From NCBI RefSeq assembly GCF_021028955.1, contig NZ_JAIWPE010000064.1, forward strand, positions 124,001-188,000: a DNA stretch of 64,000 nt. Direction: 5' to 3'. Position 1 is the stretch's first letter. Every line of letters begins with the position of its first letter. Origin of the DNA: Salipaludibacillus sp. CUR1. GTDB taxonomy: Bacteria; Bacillota; Bacilli; Bacillales; Salisediminibacteriaceae. The translations under genes and the position numbers were made by a program. A model generated the notes under the pieces. That model was not told the origin of the DNA, made no database searches, and saw only the letters and a list, made by a program, of their open reading frames with translations. Positions 35,545 to 44,768 of the stretch are shown one piece after another.

Positions 35545-36750
35545 ATGATAAAGAAACCTATTGATATTGTTAAGAAGAATATTGTCCGGTTTCCCCGAAG
35601 GACATTATTACTGCTTAGCAGTTTCATGCTTACCGGGTTTGTCCTCTTTTCCAGTATATATATGTTCCAGTCTGTGAGTAACGGAGCGGAACTGATTGAA
35701 GGAAGAGCGGGAGCGGATTTGATTATTTCTTCCGGGAAATTTAACCCATACAGCTTAACAGGCGAAAAAGATACATATTTTAATGGCAAGGAGCTGCTGG
35801 AGTTCCTCGGTAAAAATGAACGCATAACAGCTGTTGCGCCGCAGCTTTATCTTGAAACAATTTCTACTGTATGCTGCGGGACTGAAGGTAATTTCCCCGT
35901 AGTAGCTATCGATCCGAAAAATGATTTTACTTTAAAGCCATTTCAGGTTCTGAGTGAACCTTTAGGGGATAAAGAAGTTGTAATCGGTGCAAAAGCCGGT
36001 GGAGACAGGTTTATTTTTCATGCCGGCGATGAACAGATAGAGGAAAAAGTACTTTTGTTTTATGAAACATATACAGTTAAGGACAGTCTGTTCCAGACGG
36101 GTTCAGGCATTGATGACACTATTTATATGAGTTTGCCTGAGGCAGAAAATATTATAAGCAGTCCTTTTTACATAAAAGAATTGCCAAAAAACCCGTTGTC
36201 TGCTGTTTTTGTGCAAGTAGATAAAGGTGAAACAGACAAGGCAGCAAATGAGATAGAAGAAAAATTTCCTCACTTGCATTTACAATTTGGAAACGAGCTT
36301 AAAGGAAACCTGCAGCAGTTTCTGCAGCCTATGAAAATCTTATCGTTTGGAGTTGTCATCCTTGTATTATGTATGAATATTCTGCAGGTTTTAACCCAGT
36401 TTATCGGCATCGTAAATGAGAGAAAACAGGAGCTGGGAATGCTCCGTGTTATGGGGGCTTCAAAATGGCAGGTGGCGAAACTCATGTTACTTGAAGCCTG
36501 GCTCGCCGGGGCCGGCGGGGGAGCTTTAGGTATTGTTTTATCTTTTGCTGTATTCTATGACCAGAAAGATCTTATTTTAATAGTAATTGAACTCCCCCTC
36601 ATTTTTCCTGTTTGGCAGGAGGCCATTCTATATGGAGCAGGTACAGCAGTTTTTCTCGGTTTGTGGGCTGCTGGCGGAGCAGGGCTAGCCATCCGGTCAC
36701 TATTAAAGTCACCGCCGTTCTATTTAGTACAGGAAGGAGAATCTGTATGA
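35545..36750 (+). CDS. MacB/FtsX-type ABC transporter permease
   Basis: 401 residues. An N-terminal transmembrane helix (TLLLLSSFMLTGFVLFSSIY) is followed by a large external domain (about 45-265) and three C-terminal helices, with the FtsX motif ERKQELGMLRVMGASKWQVA (about 293-312). An adjacent cysteine pair in TISTVCCGTEGNF (about 112) sits in the external domain, a feature I recall from a group of such permeases in anaerobes. These proteins usually move lipoproteins, peptides or signals mechanically, not small solutes. The substrate is unknown. Confidence 0.85.
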   Translation: MIKKPIDIVKKNIVRFPRRTLLLLSSFMLTGFVLFSSIYMFQSVSNGAELIEGRAGADLIISSGKFNPYSLTGEKDTYFNGKELLEFLGKNERITAVAPQLYLETISTVCCGTEGNFPVVAIDPKNDFTLKPFQVLSEPLGDKEVVIGAKAGGDRFIFHAGDEQIEEKVLLFYETYTVKDSLFQTGSGIDDTIYMSLPEAENIISSPFYIKELPKNPLSAVFVQVDKGETDKAANEIEEKFPHLHLQFGNELKGNLQQFLQPMKILSFGVVILVLCMNILQVLTQFIGIVNERKQELGMLRVMGASKWQVAKLMLLEAWLAGAGGGALGIVLSFAVFYDQKDLILIVIELPLIFPVWQEAILYGAGTAVFLGLWAAGGAGLAIRSLLKSPPFYLVQEGESV

Positions 36751-37514
36751 TTGAATGTATCGGGCTCTCAAAAATTTATCGTGTAACGAGAACAAAAAGA
36801 TTGTTTGCTGTTAAAAGTGTCGATCTTGTAATTAAAGAGAACACTTTTTTATCGCTTACAGGACGATCGGGAAGCGGTAAATCAACCTTAATCGCTCTTA
36901 TCACGGGAATGATGCCTCCGACAGAAGGTGAGGTAATAGTTGACGGCCAAAAACTTTCGGATTTGGAAGAACGCGGTCTGACAAAATTAAGAAGAGGGTA
37001 CTTTGGCTGTATCCGGCAGTATCCAGCGCTCCATCCATCATTAACAGTACTGGAAAATGTCATTTTACCTTTAGTCGTGACCTCACTTTTTAAAAAAGAG
37101 AAAAAGTGTGCAGCCGAACGCTATTTATCGCAAGTCGGATTAGGAAACCGGATGGATCATTATCCTAAACAGCTGAGCGGGGGAGAGGTCAGAAGGGCTG
37201 CCATCGCCAGAGCGTTAATTATGGAGCCTGAGGTGCTGATTGCTGATGAGCCCACGGCTTCCCTGGACAGGGAGTCCGCTGTGCAAGTATTAAGACTTTT
37301 AAAAGCTCTGCATATGTCAGGTAAAACAGTCGTTGTAGCAAGCCACGACTCCCTTGTAGAAAACTATGCGACGGAACAAGCCAGGATGGAAAGCGGGAAA
37401 TTAGCATACTGTGGTTTGACGAAGTATACTTCTGGACAGAATAGGATAAAGGAAGCCGCTGAATCTCCAGTTTTAGAACAACTCTCTATTGATTCTGAAC
37501 AGAAGTCACGGTAA
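36747..37514 (+). CDS. MacB/LolD-type ABC transporter ATP-binding protein
   Basis: 255 residues from ATG 36747, overlapping the permease stop by ATGA and preceded by GGAAGGAG. Walker A GRSGSGKST (about 38-46), signature LSGGEVRRAAIARAL (about 136-150), Walker B VLIADEPTASLD and H-loop ASHDS are intact. In the LolD-like group it energises the preceding permease. A 25-residue hydrophilic tail follows the ATPase fold. Confidence 0.93.
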   Translation: MIECIGLSKIYRVTRTKRLFAVKSVDLVIKENTFLSLTGRSGSGKSTLIALITGMMPPTEGEVIVDGQKLSDLEERGLTKLRRGYFGCIRQYPALHPSLTVLENVILPLVVTSLFKKEKKCAAERYLSQVGLGNRMDHYPKQLSGGEVRRAAIARALIMEPEVLIADEPTASLDRESAVQVLRLLKALHMSGKTVVVASHDSLVENYATEQARMESGKLAYCGLTKYTSGQNRIKEAAESPVLEQLSIDSEQKSR

Positions 37515-37544
37515 AATACGGTTAGATGATATATATAATGAATG

Positions 37545-37829
37545 TAGAAAGGGAGGAGTACATCTCGAACCCACCAGAGAGGAAAGCCAGTGTGTTTTCA
37601 CACTGCTGAGAGGTTTTCCTGGATGTAAAGATGGAAGGTCGCCCTGGAGTTGCAGCTGTGAACGGCGGAAACGTTTAGTAGTGGCTGCCGGATCAGCCCC
37701 GTTAAAAGCTTAGAGTGTTCAGGGTTTGATTAAGATGGGTTTTTGAACCTGTAAAGATCCTGTAAACAAAGGTGGTACCGCGAGGAATTCAGCTCCCTTC
37801 GTCCTTTGACGAACGGGGGCTTTTTGTGT
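37545..37829 (+). promoter_or_regulatory. T-box riboswitch of valS
   Basis: The leader binds uncharged tRNA-Val and then permits read-through. The T-box core (GGTGGTACCGCG, 37771-37782) pairs with the tRNA acceptor end. The terminator (AGCTCCCTTCGTC...GACGAACGGGGGCT, then TTTTT; 37791-37826) follows directly. Stem I lies at about 37560-37690; a GTC at 37638-37640 is a plausible valine specifier. TATAAT near 37534 may be the promoter -10, with no clear -35. The rest of the 364-base gap before valS is this leader. Confidence 0.93.
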
Positions 37830-37877
37830 GGATTTTTCCAGTAATTATAAGTGAATAGATATGAGGAGGTAATGTAA

Positions 37878-40526
37878 ATGGAGGACAAACAGCAGCAAGT
37901 ATCAATGCCGCCGAAATACGATCCGCAGGCGACAGAAGCTAAGTGGTATCCTTACTGGGTAAATGGAAAATATTTTGAAGCAACAGGTGATAAGGATAAA
38001 GAGCCTTATACAATTGTAATCCCGCCGCCAAACGTGACTGGAAAGCTGCACCTGGGTCATGCATGGGACACGACACTGCAGGATATTTTAATCCGTGTGA
38101 AACGAATGCAAGGCTATGATGCTCTCTGGCTGCCTGGAATGGACCATGCCGGCATAGCGACTCAGGCTAAAGTTGAAGGGAAGTTGAGGGAACAAGGTAT
38201 TTCCCGTTATGATTTGGGACGTGAAAAGTTTCTTGGAAAATCCTGGGAGTGGAAAGAGGAATATGCAGAATTTATCCGCGAACAGTGGGCTAAGCTGGGC
38301 CTTTCCCTCGATTATTCCCGTGAACGGTTTACACTTGATGAAGGGCTCTCGAAGGCTGTACGTGAAGTGTTTGTGCGTCTTTATGAAGAAGGACTTATTT
38401 ACCGCGGGGAATATATTATTAACTGGGACCCTGAAACTAAGACAGCCTTATCTGATATTGAAGTCATCTATAAAGACGTCCAAGGCGGATTTTATCATAT
38501 GAAATATCCTCTTGCAGACGGTTCCGGCCATATCGAGGTAGCAACCACACGTCCTGAGACAATGCTTGGAGATACAGCTGTAGCAGTTCATCCGGAAGAT
38601 GAGCGCTATAAAGATCTGATCGGTAAGAAAGTCACGTTACCGGTAATCGGAAGAGAAATAGAAATTGTTGCAGATGATTATGTGGATATGGAATTCGGTT
38701 CCGGTGCCGTTAAAATTACACCTGCTCACGACCCGAATGATTTTGAAATTGGCAACCGTCATGATCTGGAACGTGTCCTTGTTATGGACGAAGGCGGAAA
38801 AATGAATAAAAATGCCGGCAAGTACCAGGGAATGGACCGGTTTGAGTGCCGGAAACAAATAGTTAAAGATCTTCAGGATCAGGGTGTCCTGTTTAAAATT
38901 GAGGATCACCTTCACAGTGTCGGCCACTCCGAGCGAAGCGGAGCCGTCGTTGAACCTTATTTATCTACCCAATGGTTTGTTAAAATGGGCCCTCTGGCTG
39001 AAGAAGCAATCAAATTGCAGCAAAGCGGGGATAAAGTTAATTTCGTCCCTGACCGTTTTGAAAAAACATATATGCACTGGATAGAAAATATTCGTGACTG
39101 GTGTATTTCCAGACAGCTTTGGTGGGGACACAGAATTCCAGCATGGTTCCATAAAGAAACTGGCGAAATTTTTGTCGGCCGGACAGAGCCGGAAGATATT
39201 GAAAACTGGGAACAGGATGAGGATGTTCTGGATACATGGTTCAGTTCTGCTTTATGGCCTTTTTCCACGATGGGCTGGCCTGATGAAAACGCGGAAGATT
39301 TCCGCCGCTACTATTCTACAGACGCTTTAGTCACAGGGTACGATATTATTTATTTCTGGGTTGCCCGAATGATTTTCCAAGGGAAGCATTTTACAGGAGA
39401 GCGCCCGTTTAAAGACGTTCTGATTCACGGGCTGGTCCGTGATGCGGAAGGCAGAAAAATGAGTAAATCTCTAGGCAATGGCGTAGACCCTATGGAAGTT
39501 ATTGATAAATATGGTGCGGATGCGCTTCGTTTCTTCTTAAGCACAGGCAGTTCCCCTGGTAACGACTTACGCTTTTATTGGGAAAAAGTAGAAGCTAACT
39601 GGAACTTCGGCAATAAAATCTGGAACGCGTCCCGTTTTGCTCTTATGAATATGGGCGACCTTAAACACGAAGAAATTGATTTAAGCGGAAAAAAATCCAT
39701 AGCTGACCAATGGATTCTGACCCGCCTGCAGGAAACCATTGAGCATGTAACCAAATTTATTGATTCCTACGAGTTCGGAGAAGTTGGCAGAGCGTTATAT
39801 AACTTCATCTGGGATGATTTCTGTGACTGGTATATCGAAATGGCTAAACTGCCTTTAAACAGTGAAGATGAGGAAGCGAAGCATACGACCAGATCTGTAC
39901 TTGCCTATGTGCTTGACCATACGATGCGTCTTTTGCATCCGTTTATGCCGTTTATTACGGAAGAAGTATGGCAGCACCTCCCTCATGAAGGCGAATCAAT
40001 CACGGTGGCCTCATGGCCTGAGAAAAAAGAAGAATTGATGAATGAACAGGCAGTTAAAGATATGCAGCTGTTACAGGAAATTATCCGGTCAGTAAGGAAC
40101 ACCCGTTCAGAGCTTAACGTACCAATGAGCAGGGAAATTACTCTTCATGTTAAAGCGGACTCGCAGGAAGTATTAGAACAGCTGGAGAGGGGAGAAGCCT
40201 ATCTGCAGAAGTTCTGTAATCCGTCCGAGCTGAAAATCGGGAAAGAACTGACAGCTCCTGAAAAATCAATGAGTTCCGTATTGTCGGGAGTAGAGCTGTA
40301 TATGCCATTGGCCGGCCTCCTTGACCTCGACGCAGAGATTCAGCGTCTTGAAGGCGAGCTGAAGCGTCTGGATGGAGAAGTTACCCGTGTACAGAAAAAG
40401 CTCGGAAATGAAGGCTTCATTAAAAAAGCGCCTGAAAAAATAGTAGAAGAAGAACGGGCAAAAGAAAAAGATTATCTCGACCAAAAAGATAAAGTCCAGC
40501 AGCGACTTGAAGAATTAAAAAATTAA
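37878..40526 (+). CDS. valS: Valyl-tRNA synthetase
   Basis: Class I synthetase charging tRNA-Val. 882 residues, start ATG 37878 after GAGGAGG. The HIGH motif appears as [10 protein letters not shown] (about 56-65), the editing domain includes [17 protein letters not shown] (about 222-238), the KMSKS motif is [11 protein letters not shown] (about 527), and the C-terminal tRNA-binding coiled coil ([20 protein letters not shown]) ends the protein. Regulated by the T-box leader just upstream. Confidence 0.98.
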   Translation: MEDKQQQVSMPPKYDPQATEAKWYPYWVNGKYFEATGDKDKEPYTIVIPPPNVTGKLHLGHAWDTTLQDILIRVKRMQGYDALWLPGMDHAGIATQAKVEGKLREQGISRYDLGREKFLGKSWEWKEEYAEFIREQWAKLGLSLDYSRERFTLDEGLSKAVREVFVRLYEEGLIYRGEYIINWDPETKTALSDIEVIYKDVQGGFYHMKYPLADGSGHIEVATTRPETMLGDTAVAVHPEDERYKDLIGKKVTLPVIGREIEIVADDYVDMEFGSGAVKITPAHDPNDFEIGNRHDLERVLVMDEGGKMNKNAGKYQGMDRFECRKQIVKDLQDQGVLFKIEDHLHSVGHSERSGAVVEPYLSTQWFVKMGPLAEEAIKLQQSGDKVNFVPDRFEKTYMHWIENIRDWCISRQLWWGHRIPAWFHKETGEIFVGRTEPEDIENWEQDEDVLDTWFSSALWPFSTMGWPDENAEDFRRYYSTDALVTGYDIIYFWVARMIFQGKHFTGERPFKDVLIHGLVRDAEGRKMSKSLGNGVDPMEVIDKYGADALRFFLSTGSSPGNDLRFYWEKVEANWNFGNKIWNASRFALMNMGDLKHEEIDLSGKKSIADQWILTRLQETIEHVTKFIDSYEFGEVGRALYNFIWDDFCDWYIEMAKLPLNSEDEEAKHTTRSVLAYVLDHTMRLLHPFMPFITEEVWQHLPHEGESITVASWPEKKEELMNEQAVKDMQLLQEIIRSVRNTRSELNVPMSREITLHVKADSQEVLEQLERGEAYLQKFCNPSELKIGKELTAPEKSMSSVLSGVELYMPLAGLLDLDAEIQRLEGELKRLDGEVTRVQKKLGNEGFIKKAPEKIVEEERAKEKDYLDQKDKVQQRLEELKN

Positions 40527-40533
40527 GAGGCGA

Positions 40534-40560
40534 AAAAGGGGTCAGACCCCCCTTTTTTTC
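40534..40560. terminator. Terminator of valS
   Basis: AAAAAGGGGTC and GACCCCCCTTTTTTT arms, 8 bp after the valS stop. The symmetrical A- and T-runs make it bidirectional. Confidence 0.85.
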
Positions 40561-40583
40561 CCAGAAAGCCGGAGGTGGGCGTG

Positions 40584-41417
40584 ATGCCGGAGATTGCATT
40601 TTATAATGATTCCTTTGTGGATATTAACGCGAAAGTCGTTCCAATTCAGGAGCGGGCGCACCAGTTTGGGGATGGAATTTATGAAGTGATCAGGGTGTAC
40701 AATGGCCGTCCTTTCTATATGGACGAGCATTTACAGAGGCTTCAGAAAAGTGCAGATGCTATAGAGCTTCAGCTGCCGTATACGTTAAATGAAATAGAAA
40801 ATTTATGCCTTGAAGGCCTTGAACGTTCAACGTTAAAAGAGGCTGAAATTTATATTCAGATTAGCCGGGGAATATATACCCGGCAACACCATTTTCCCGA
40901 ACCGTCTTGCGCAGTTTTTACAATGACTATAAAAAATGCACGGGTTATTCCGGAAAATAAACGTCAAAACGGAATGAAAGTTCTTACCACGGAAGATGAC
41001 CGGTGGAAAAACTGTTATATTAAATCACTTAATCTCCTTCCGAACGTGATAGCTAAACAAAAGGCAAAGGTGAACGGTTTTGATGAAGCTGTGTTTCATG
41101 ACGAAGGAATTGTGAAAGAAGGCTGCAGCACTAACGTGTTTGTTGTTAAAAACGGTATTTTGCATACTTACCCGGCATTAAAAGGCATTCTTCACGGGAT
41201 TACCCGAAGTATAGTCCTTAAGCTGGCTTCTGAAACCGGGATAGAAGTTGTGGAAGAGCCATTCGATATGAATTTCCTGTATGAGGCTGACGAAGTATTT
41301 ATTACGAGTACCAGTATGGAAGTTATGCCGGTCTGCCAGGTCGACGATATTGAGTTTTCAACAGTCCGGCCGGTCACACACAAATTAATTGAAAAGTTTC
41401 AAACTCTAAAAGATTAA
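40584..41417 (+). CDS. dat: D-amino-acid (D-alanine) aminotransferase
   Basis: Makes D-glutamate and other D-amino acids from D-alanine by PLP-dependent transamination, for peptidoglycan or poly-glutamate. 277 residues from ATG 40584, 6 bases after GGAGGTG. The class IV fold is clear: FGDGIYEVIRVYNGRPFYMD (about 30-49), YIQISRGIYTRQHHFPEP with the carboxylate-trap arginine and histidines (about 90-107), the PLP lysine in YIKSLNLLPNVIAKQ (about 145) and the cofactor-binding EGCSTNVFVV (about 178). The phosphate-binding GITRSIVL is also present. D-AAT is favoured over branched-chain aminotransferase by the RGIYTRQHHFP segment. Confidence 0.93.
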   Translation: MPEIAFYNDSFVDINAKVVPIQERAHQFGDGIYEVIRVYNGRPFYMDEHLQRLQKSADAIELQLPYTLNEIENLCLEGLERSTLKEAEIYIQISRGIYTRQHHFPEPSCAVFTMTIKNARVIPENKRQNGMKVLTTEDDRWKNCYIKSLNLLPNVIAKQKAKVNGFDEAVFHDEGIVKEGCSTNVFVVKNGILHTYPALKGILHGITRSIVLKLASETGIEVVEEPFDMNFLYEADEVFITSTSMEVMPVCQVDDIEFSTVRPVTHKLIEKFQTLKD

Positions 41418-41454
41418 TGTGATAGCTGGGATAAAAAAATAAGAACCATAAAGA

Positions 41455-41495
41455 AACCTGGAGAAATATCGTATGATATTTTTCCAGGTTTTCTA
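41455..41495 (+). terminator. Terminator of dat
   Basis: AACCTGGAGAAATATC and GATATTTTTCCAGGTT arms are followed by TTCT and T-rich sequence. Confidence 0.85.
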
Positions 41496-41532
41496 TTTTT
41501 GGAGTTAAAGAAGATGACCTTTGTCTAAGAAT

Positions 41533-41568
41533 GATTTCAGTCCGCCAGGTGGGCGCTTGCCCGGGGGC
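41533..41568. repeat. Dispersed intergenic repeat, copy 2
   Basis: Matches 23098-23133 at 31 of 36 positions. It contains the near-palindrome GCCCGGGGGC and, like copy 1, lies shortly after a terminator. Confidence 0.7.
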
Positions 41569-41584
41569 AAATCAATAAAATAGC

Positions 41585-41690
41585 GTCTCTACCGGCGAAA
41601 ATGAGGTTCCTATCAGCGAAAAATGATTTCTATCAGCGAAAATGCGGTCCCTATCAGCGAAAAACAAAATCAATCAGCGAAATTCTCAAA
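41585..41690. repeat. Tandem repeat, five units of 20-21 bp
   Basis: A core CTATCAGCGAAAA recurs with GCGAAA at 41595, 41616, 41636, 41657 and 41677, so the period alternates 21, 20, 21, 20 bp. The first unit has ACCGGCGAAAA. The rest of the gap up to the next gene (41691-41893) shows no gene. Confidence 0.85.
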
Positions 41691-41893
41691 ACCTAAGAAG
41701 GTAACGCCAATTTTCGCAATTCTTCGGTCAAAAAGTCTTCTGTATTTTGTCCCCATCCCCCCGCTATCTGCGCGCTCATCGGAAGCCACGAAAATACGCC
41801 TCTGGTCTTAGTTAATATATATCCGGAGGACGTTATGGAACGACAATTTTCCCGGTAAGATTAAGATAAGAAATGAGAGAGGAGGAAACAACA

Positions 41894-42244
41894 ATGAATT
41901 CTTTCGTGTTGTTTTTACTGGCGGTCATCGCATTAATTATCTTTTTGGTTAATTTAGGGCCTCTGATTTTATTTGCTGCAGGCGTACTGTTATTGTATGT
42001 CATATTTAAACAGTTCATGAAAACAGAATCAACCGGCGCTAAAGTGTTTTGGGTGATTTCAGGGCTGATTATCCTCAGCATGACTGTCTCAAATATTTAC
42101 GCTCTGGCCGGAGTCCTGGCATTATATATTCTTTATCTGATTTTTAAAAAAGATAAAGAGAAGCCTGAAAAAGCAAGAAGCTCCAACAGCCACGAAGACC
42201 CTTTTACAAATTTTGAGCGGGAGTGGGCGGATCTGAAAAAATAA
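41894..42244 (+). CDS. liaI: LiaI-like small membrane protein
   Basis: 116 residues from ATG 41894, 7 bases after GAGGAGGAAA. Three or four hydrophobic helices (FVLFLLAVIALIIFLV; LILFAAGVLLLYVIF; VFWVISGLIILSMTV; LAGVLALYILYLIF) precede a charged tail with FTNFEREWADLKK. In B. subtilis LiaI anchors the PspA-like LiaH to the membrane under cell-wall stress. Position directly before the PspA/LiaH gene supports the name; sequence similarity alone is weak. Confidence 0.75.
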   Translation: MNSFVLFLLAVIALIIFLVNLGPLILFAAGVLLLYVIFKQFMKTESTGAKVFWVISGLIILSMTVSNIYALAGVLALYILYLIFKKDKEKPEKARSSNSHEDPFTNFEREWADLKK

Positions 42245-42266
42245 ACCTGATTAGGAGATGAGTTTA

Positions 42267-42923
42267 ATGGCAAACGTGTTCACAAGATTGGTGGATAGTA
42301 TTGAAAGTGATATTCAGGCTTTTTTGGACAAGAAAGATGAGAAAAATCCAATGCAGGCATTAAATCATTATTTAAGGCAGAGTGAAAAAGAAACAGAAAA
42401 AGTAAGGCAGCTGATTGAGCGGCAGCGCCGGTTAAAAGATGAATTCAGAGATGAAAGAAAAGAAGCGGATTTAATGGCTGACAAGCGCAGGGACCAGGCG
42501 GAAATTGCCGAAAAAGCAGATGAGCATGAATTAGCAGATTTTGCACGGAAAGACTATGAAGAGTACAGAGCGAGAGCTGAACGTCTTACTTACAGCGAAA
42601 TTGAAGCGGTGCGGCAGCTGGAAGCGCTCGAAAAAAAATATGAAGAAATGAATCACAAACTAAAAGATATGCGTCTAAGAAGAATGGAAATGATGGGCCG
42701 GGAGAACATCGCAAGAGCGAGACATCAGATAAATAAATTAGATGCCGGGGCAGGTGAAAAGCCATATTCGCGCTTTGCGGACATGGAGCGGTATATAGAA
42801 GAGCTGGAGCACAAAGTAAATAACGATTATTACCGCCACACCTTTGACAGTAAAATAGCGAGGATTGAAAAACAAATGAACAGCGGGGATGCCTCATCCG
42901 AAAGTAACGAAAAAATGGTATGA
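42267..42923 (+). CDS. liaH: Phage-shock protein A homologue LiaH
   Basis: PspA/IM30 proteins polymerise on damaged membranes. 218 residues from ATG 42267; another ATG at 42258 sits against the AGGAG site and is less likely. Almost entirely coiled coil, with the family start MANVFTRLVDSIESDIQAFL and MQALNHYLRQSEKETEKVRQ (about residues 30-50) and long charged helices to about residue 165. Probably induced by antibiotics acting on lipid II cycles through LiaRS. Confidence 0.88.
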   Translation: MANVFTRLVDSIESDIQAFLDKKDEKNPMQALNHYLRQSEKETEKVRQLIERQRRLKDEFRDERKEADLMADKRRDQAEIAEKADEHELADFARKDYEEYRARAERLTYSEIEAVRQLEALEKKYEEMNHKLKDMRLRRMEMMGRENIARARHQINKLDAGAGEKPYSRFADMERYIEELEHKVNNDYYRHTFDSKIARIEKQMNSGDASSESNEKMV

Positions 42924-42929
42924 TATAAA

Positions 42930-42954
42930 GGGTGCGGCCGCCGCACCCTTTTCC
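42930..42954 (+). terminator. Intercistronic hairpin between liaH and liaF
   Basis: GGGTGCGGC/GCCGCACCC is followed by TTTTCC. As in B. subtilis, partial termination here would make liaIH transcript exceed liaFSR. Confidence 0.75.
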
Positions 42955-42993
42955 TGCAACAAAAAACTGATACTACGAAGGAGGCCGCCTGCT

Positions 42994-43722
42994 ATGTTGA
43001 ATAGAATTCCGACTCATACATTTAACTGGATTCTCATCATTACGCTGGCTATCCTTCTTTTTGAATTAATGTTTTTCGGGGGAGGGTTTATTTTTACAGC
43101 ACTCTTTCTCGGTTTTTTAATATTTTTGGGCTGGAAAAATTATCACACCTTGATTGGCAAGGTGCTGTTTTGGATTGGAGCAGTGAGCCTTGCTTTAAAT
43201 GTACTGAATATGTATGCTCTTCGTTTTTTATTTCTCGCAGTGATTTTCCTTTTCTTTCGTCATTACTACAAATCTAAAAAAGAACCCGACTATATAAAGC
43301 CGCAATTCAACGGGGAAACTTCCGGGGAACCGGAAACCTTAACAGAGTTTTCACCGCTTCTTCAGCACAAATTTTTAGGAGATCAAAAAACAGAAGATGT
43401 TCCTTATCAATGGCGGGATATAAATATCCACGGAGGAATCGGCGACCGTGTGATAGATTTAAGCAATACGGTCATACAGGAAGATGCTGTCATATCGATC
43501 CGGCATTTTATCGGAAATATTAAAATATATGTACCTTACGAAGTTGAAGTAGCTGTGCTTCACAGTACTGTATTTGGGCATCTTTCTATATTTCAAAAAT
43601 ACGAAGAAAAGCTGGTCAATCGGTCGGTTGCTTTTCAGACGGAAAATTACCTGAAAGGGAAACCAAAAGTGAAAATTGTCACCTCCTTATTTTCCGGGGA
43701 TATAGAGGTGAGGAGGATATGA
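42994..43722 (+). CDS. liaF: LiaF, negative regulator of the LiaRS envelope stress system
   Basis: 242 residues from ATG 42994, after GAAGGAGG. The N-terminus has four transmembrane helices (FNWILIITLAILLFELMFFG; FIFTALFLGFLIFLGW; LFWIGAVSLALNVL; LRFLFLAVIFLFF). The C-terminal beta-rich domain (DUF2154-type) has AVISIRHFIGNIKIYVPYEV and VLHSTVFGHLSIF. LiaF keeps LiaS off in unstressed cells. It overlaps liaS by 4 bp. Confidence 0.92.
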   Translation: MLNRIPTHTFNWILIITLAILLFELMFFGGGFIFTALFLGFLIFLGWKNYHTLIGKVLFWIGAVSLALNVLNMYALRFLFLAVIFLFFRHYYKSKKEPDYIKPQFNGETSGEPETLTEFSPLLQHKFLGDQKTEDVPYQWRDINIHGGIGDRVIDLSNTVIQEDAVISIRHFIGNIKIYVPYEVEVAVLHSTVFGHLSIFQKYEEKLVNRSVAFQTENYLKGKPKVKIVTSLFSGDIEVRRI

Positions 43723-44768
43723 GCACATTGATAAGGCATATCCTTATTGCTGTCCTGTTTCTTTTTTTATTTTCCCTTTTTCTCTTAGGGCTTACGTTTA
43801 TGGCGTTTCCACTTGAAAGCTGGTCGCGTCTCTATCAGCAAAGTATATATGATGTCTCCTATTTATATTTTGTCTTAATTACGATTGGCGCTGCAGGAGT
43901 GGTTTTTGGTTTGATTTACGGAAGTTTCTGGAGGAAAAAGTTAAAAAACATCAGTGAGGGACTGGAAGATTTAATTAAAGGACAAAAAATATCTTTAAAG
44001 CGTGATGGGTCTTTAACAGAGCTTACGGAAATACAGAAACAGGTAAAAAGAATAGAAGAGAAAATGACCAGGCAGGCAGAGATCTCGCAGAAACTTGCCT
44101 CAGAGCGGGCAATAGAAAGAGAAAAAAGTTTGCATGAGGTCGTGGTGCAAGAGAGGAACCGTCTCGCCCGTGAGCTCCACGATTCTGTGAGCCAGCAGTT
44201 ATTTGCGGCCTCTATGATGATGTCTACAATTAACGAAACCAACCCGCCTGAAGATCAAATAATAAAAAAACAGCTTAATATGGTAGAAAAAATGATTGAC
44301 CAGTCTCAGCTGGAAATGAGAGCTTTACTTCTCCACTTGAGGCCGGCCGCGCTGAAAGGAAAGACGCTCACAGAAGGAATAGAAGAACTGCTTGCAGAAT
44401 TAAAAGAGAAAGTCCCTCTGTCGATTGAAGCTAAACTGGAAGATCTTACTCTTGACAAAGGGGTGGAAGACCATCTGTTCCGTATTTTGCAGGAATCTAT
44501 ATCGAACACTTTACGCCACGCCCGTGCCGGTCTGCTTCAAGTAATGCTTATAGCCAGGGATGATAATGTCATTTTAAGAATAACAGATGACGGGCAGGGG
44601 TTTAATGTTCAGGAAGCGCGTAATCATGGTTCATACGGAATTCAGAATATGTATGAGAGGGCTGAAGAATTGGGCGGGACCATGAAAGTGGTCAGCATAG
44701 AAAATGAGGGAACGCGACTGGAAGTAAAAGTACCAGCCTTAAATAAAAGGGGAGAGAGCGATGATTAA
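43719..44768 (+). CDS. liaS: Two-component sensor histidine kinase LiaS
   Basis: 349 residues. Two transmembrane helices flank a short external loop (about 5-70), typical of intramembrane-sensing kinases. A HAMP-like linker and coiled coil follow. The HisKA_3 motif RNRLARELHDSVSQQLFAAS carries the phosphorylated His (about 153). The ATPase part has EGIEELLAEL, the N-box ILQESISNTLRHA (about 254) and the G-box TDDGQGFN. The start overlaps liaF and the end overlaps liaR by 8 bp. Confidence 0.95.
   Translation: MSTLIRHILIAVLFLFLFSLFLLGLTFMAFPLESWSRLYQQSIYDVSYLYFVLITIGAAGVVFGLIYGSFWRKKLKNISEGLEDLIKGQKISLKRDGSLTELTEIQKQVKRIEEKMTRQAEISQKLASERAIEREKSLHEVVVQERNRLARELHDSVSQQLFAASMMMSTINETNPPEDQIIKKQLNMVEKMIDQSQLEMRALLLHLRPAALKGKTLTEGIEELLAELKEKVPLSIEAKLEDLTLDKGVEDHLFRILQESISNTLRHARAGLLQVMLIARDDNVILRITDDGQGFNVQEARNHGSYGIQNMYERAEELGGTMKVVSIENEGTRLEVKVPALNKRGESDD

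Noticed and set aside
41585-41690. CRISPR array
   Set aside because: The 20-21 bp period leaves no room for spacers of normal size, and the whole unit is repeated.
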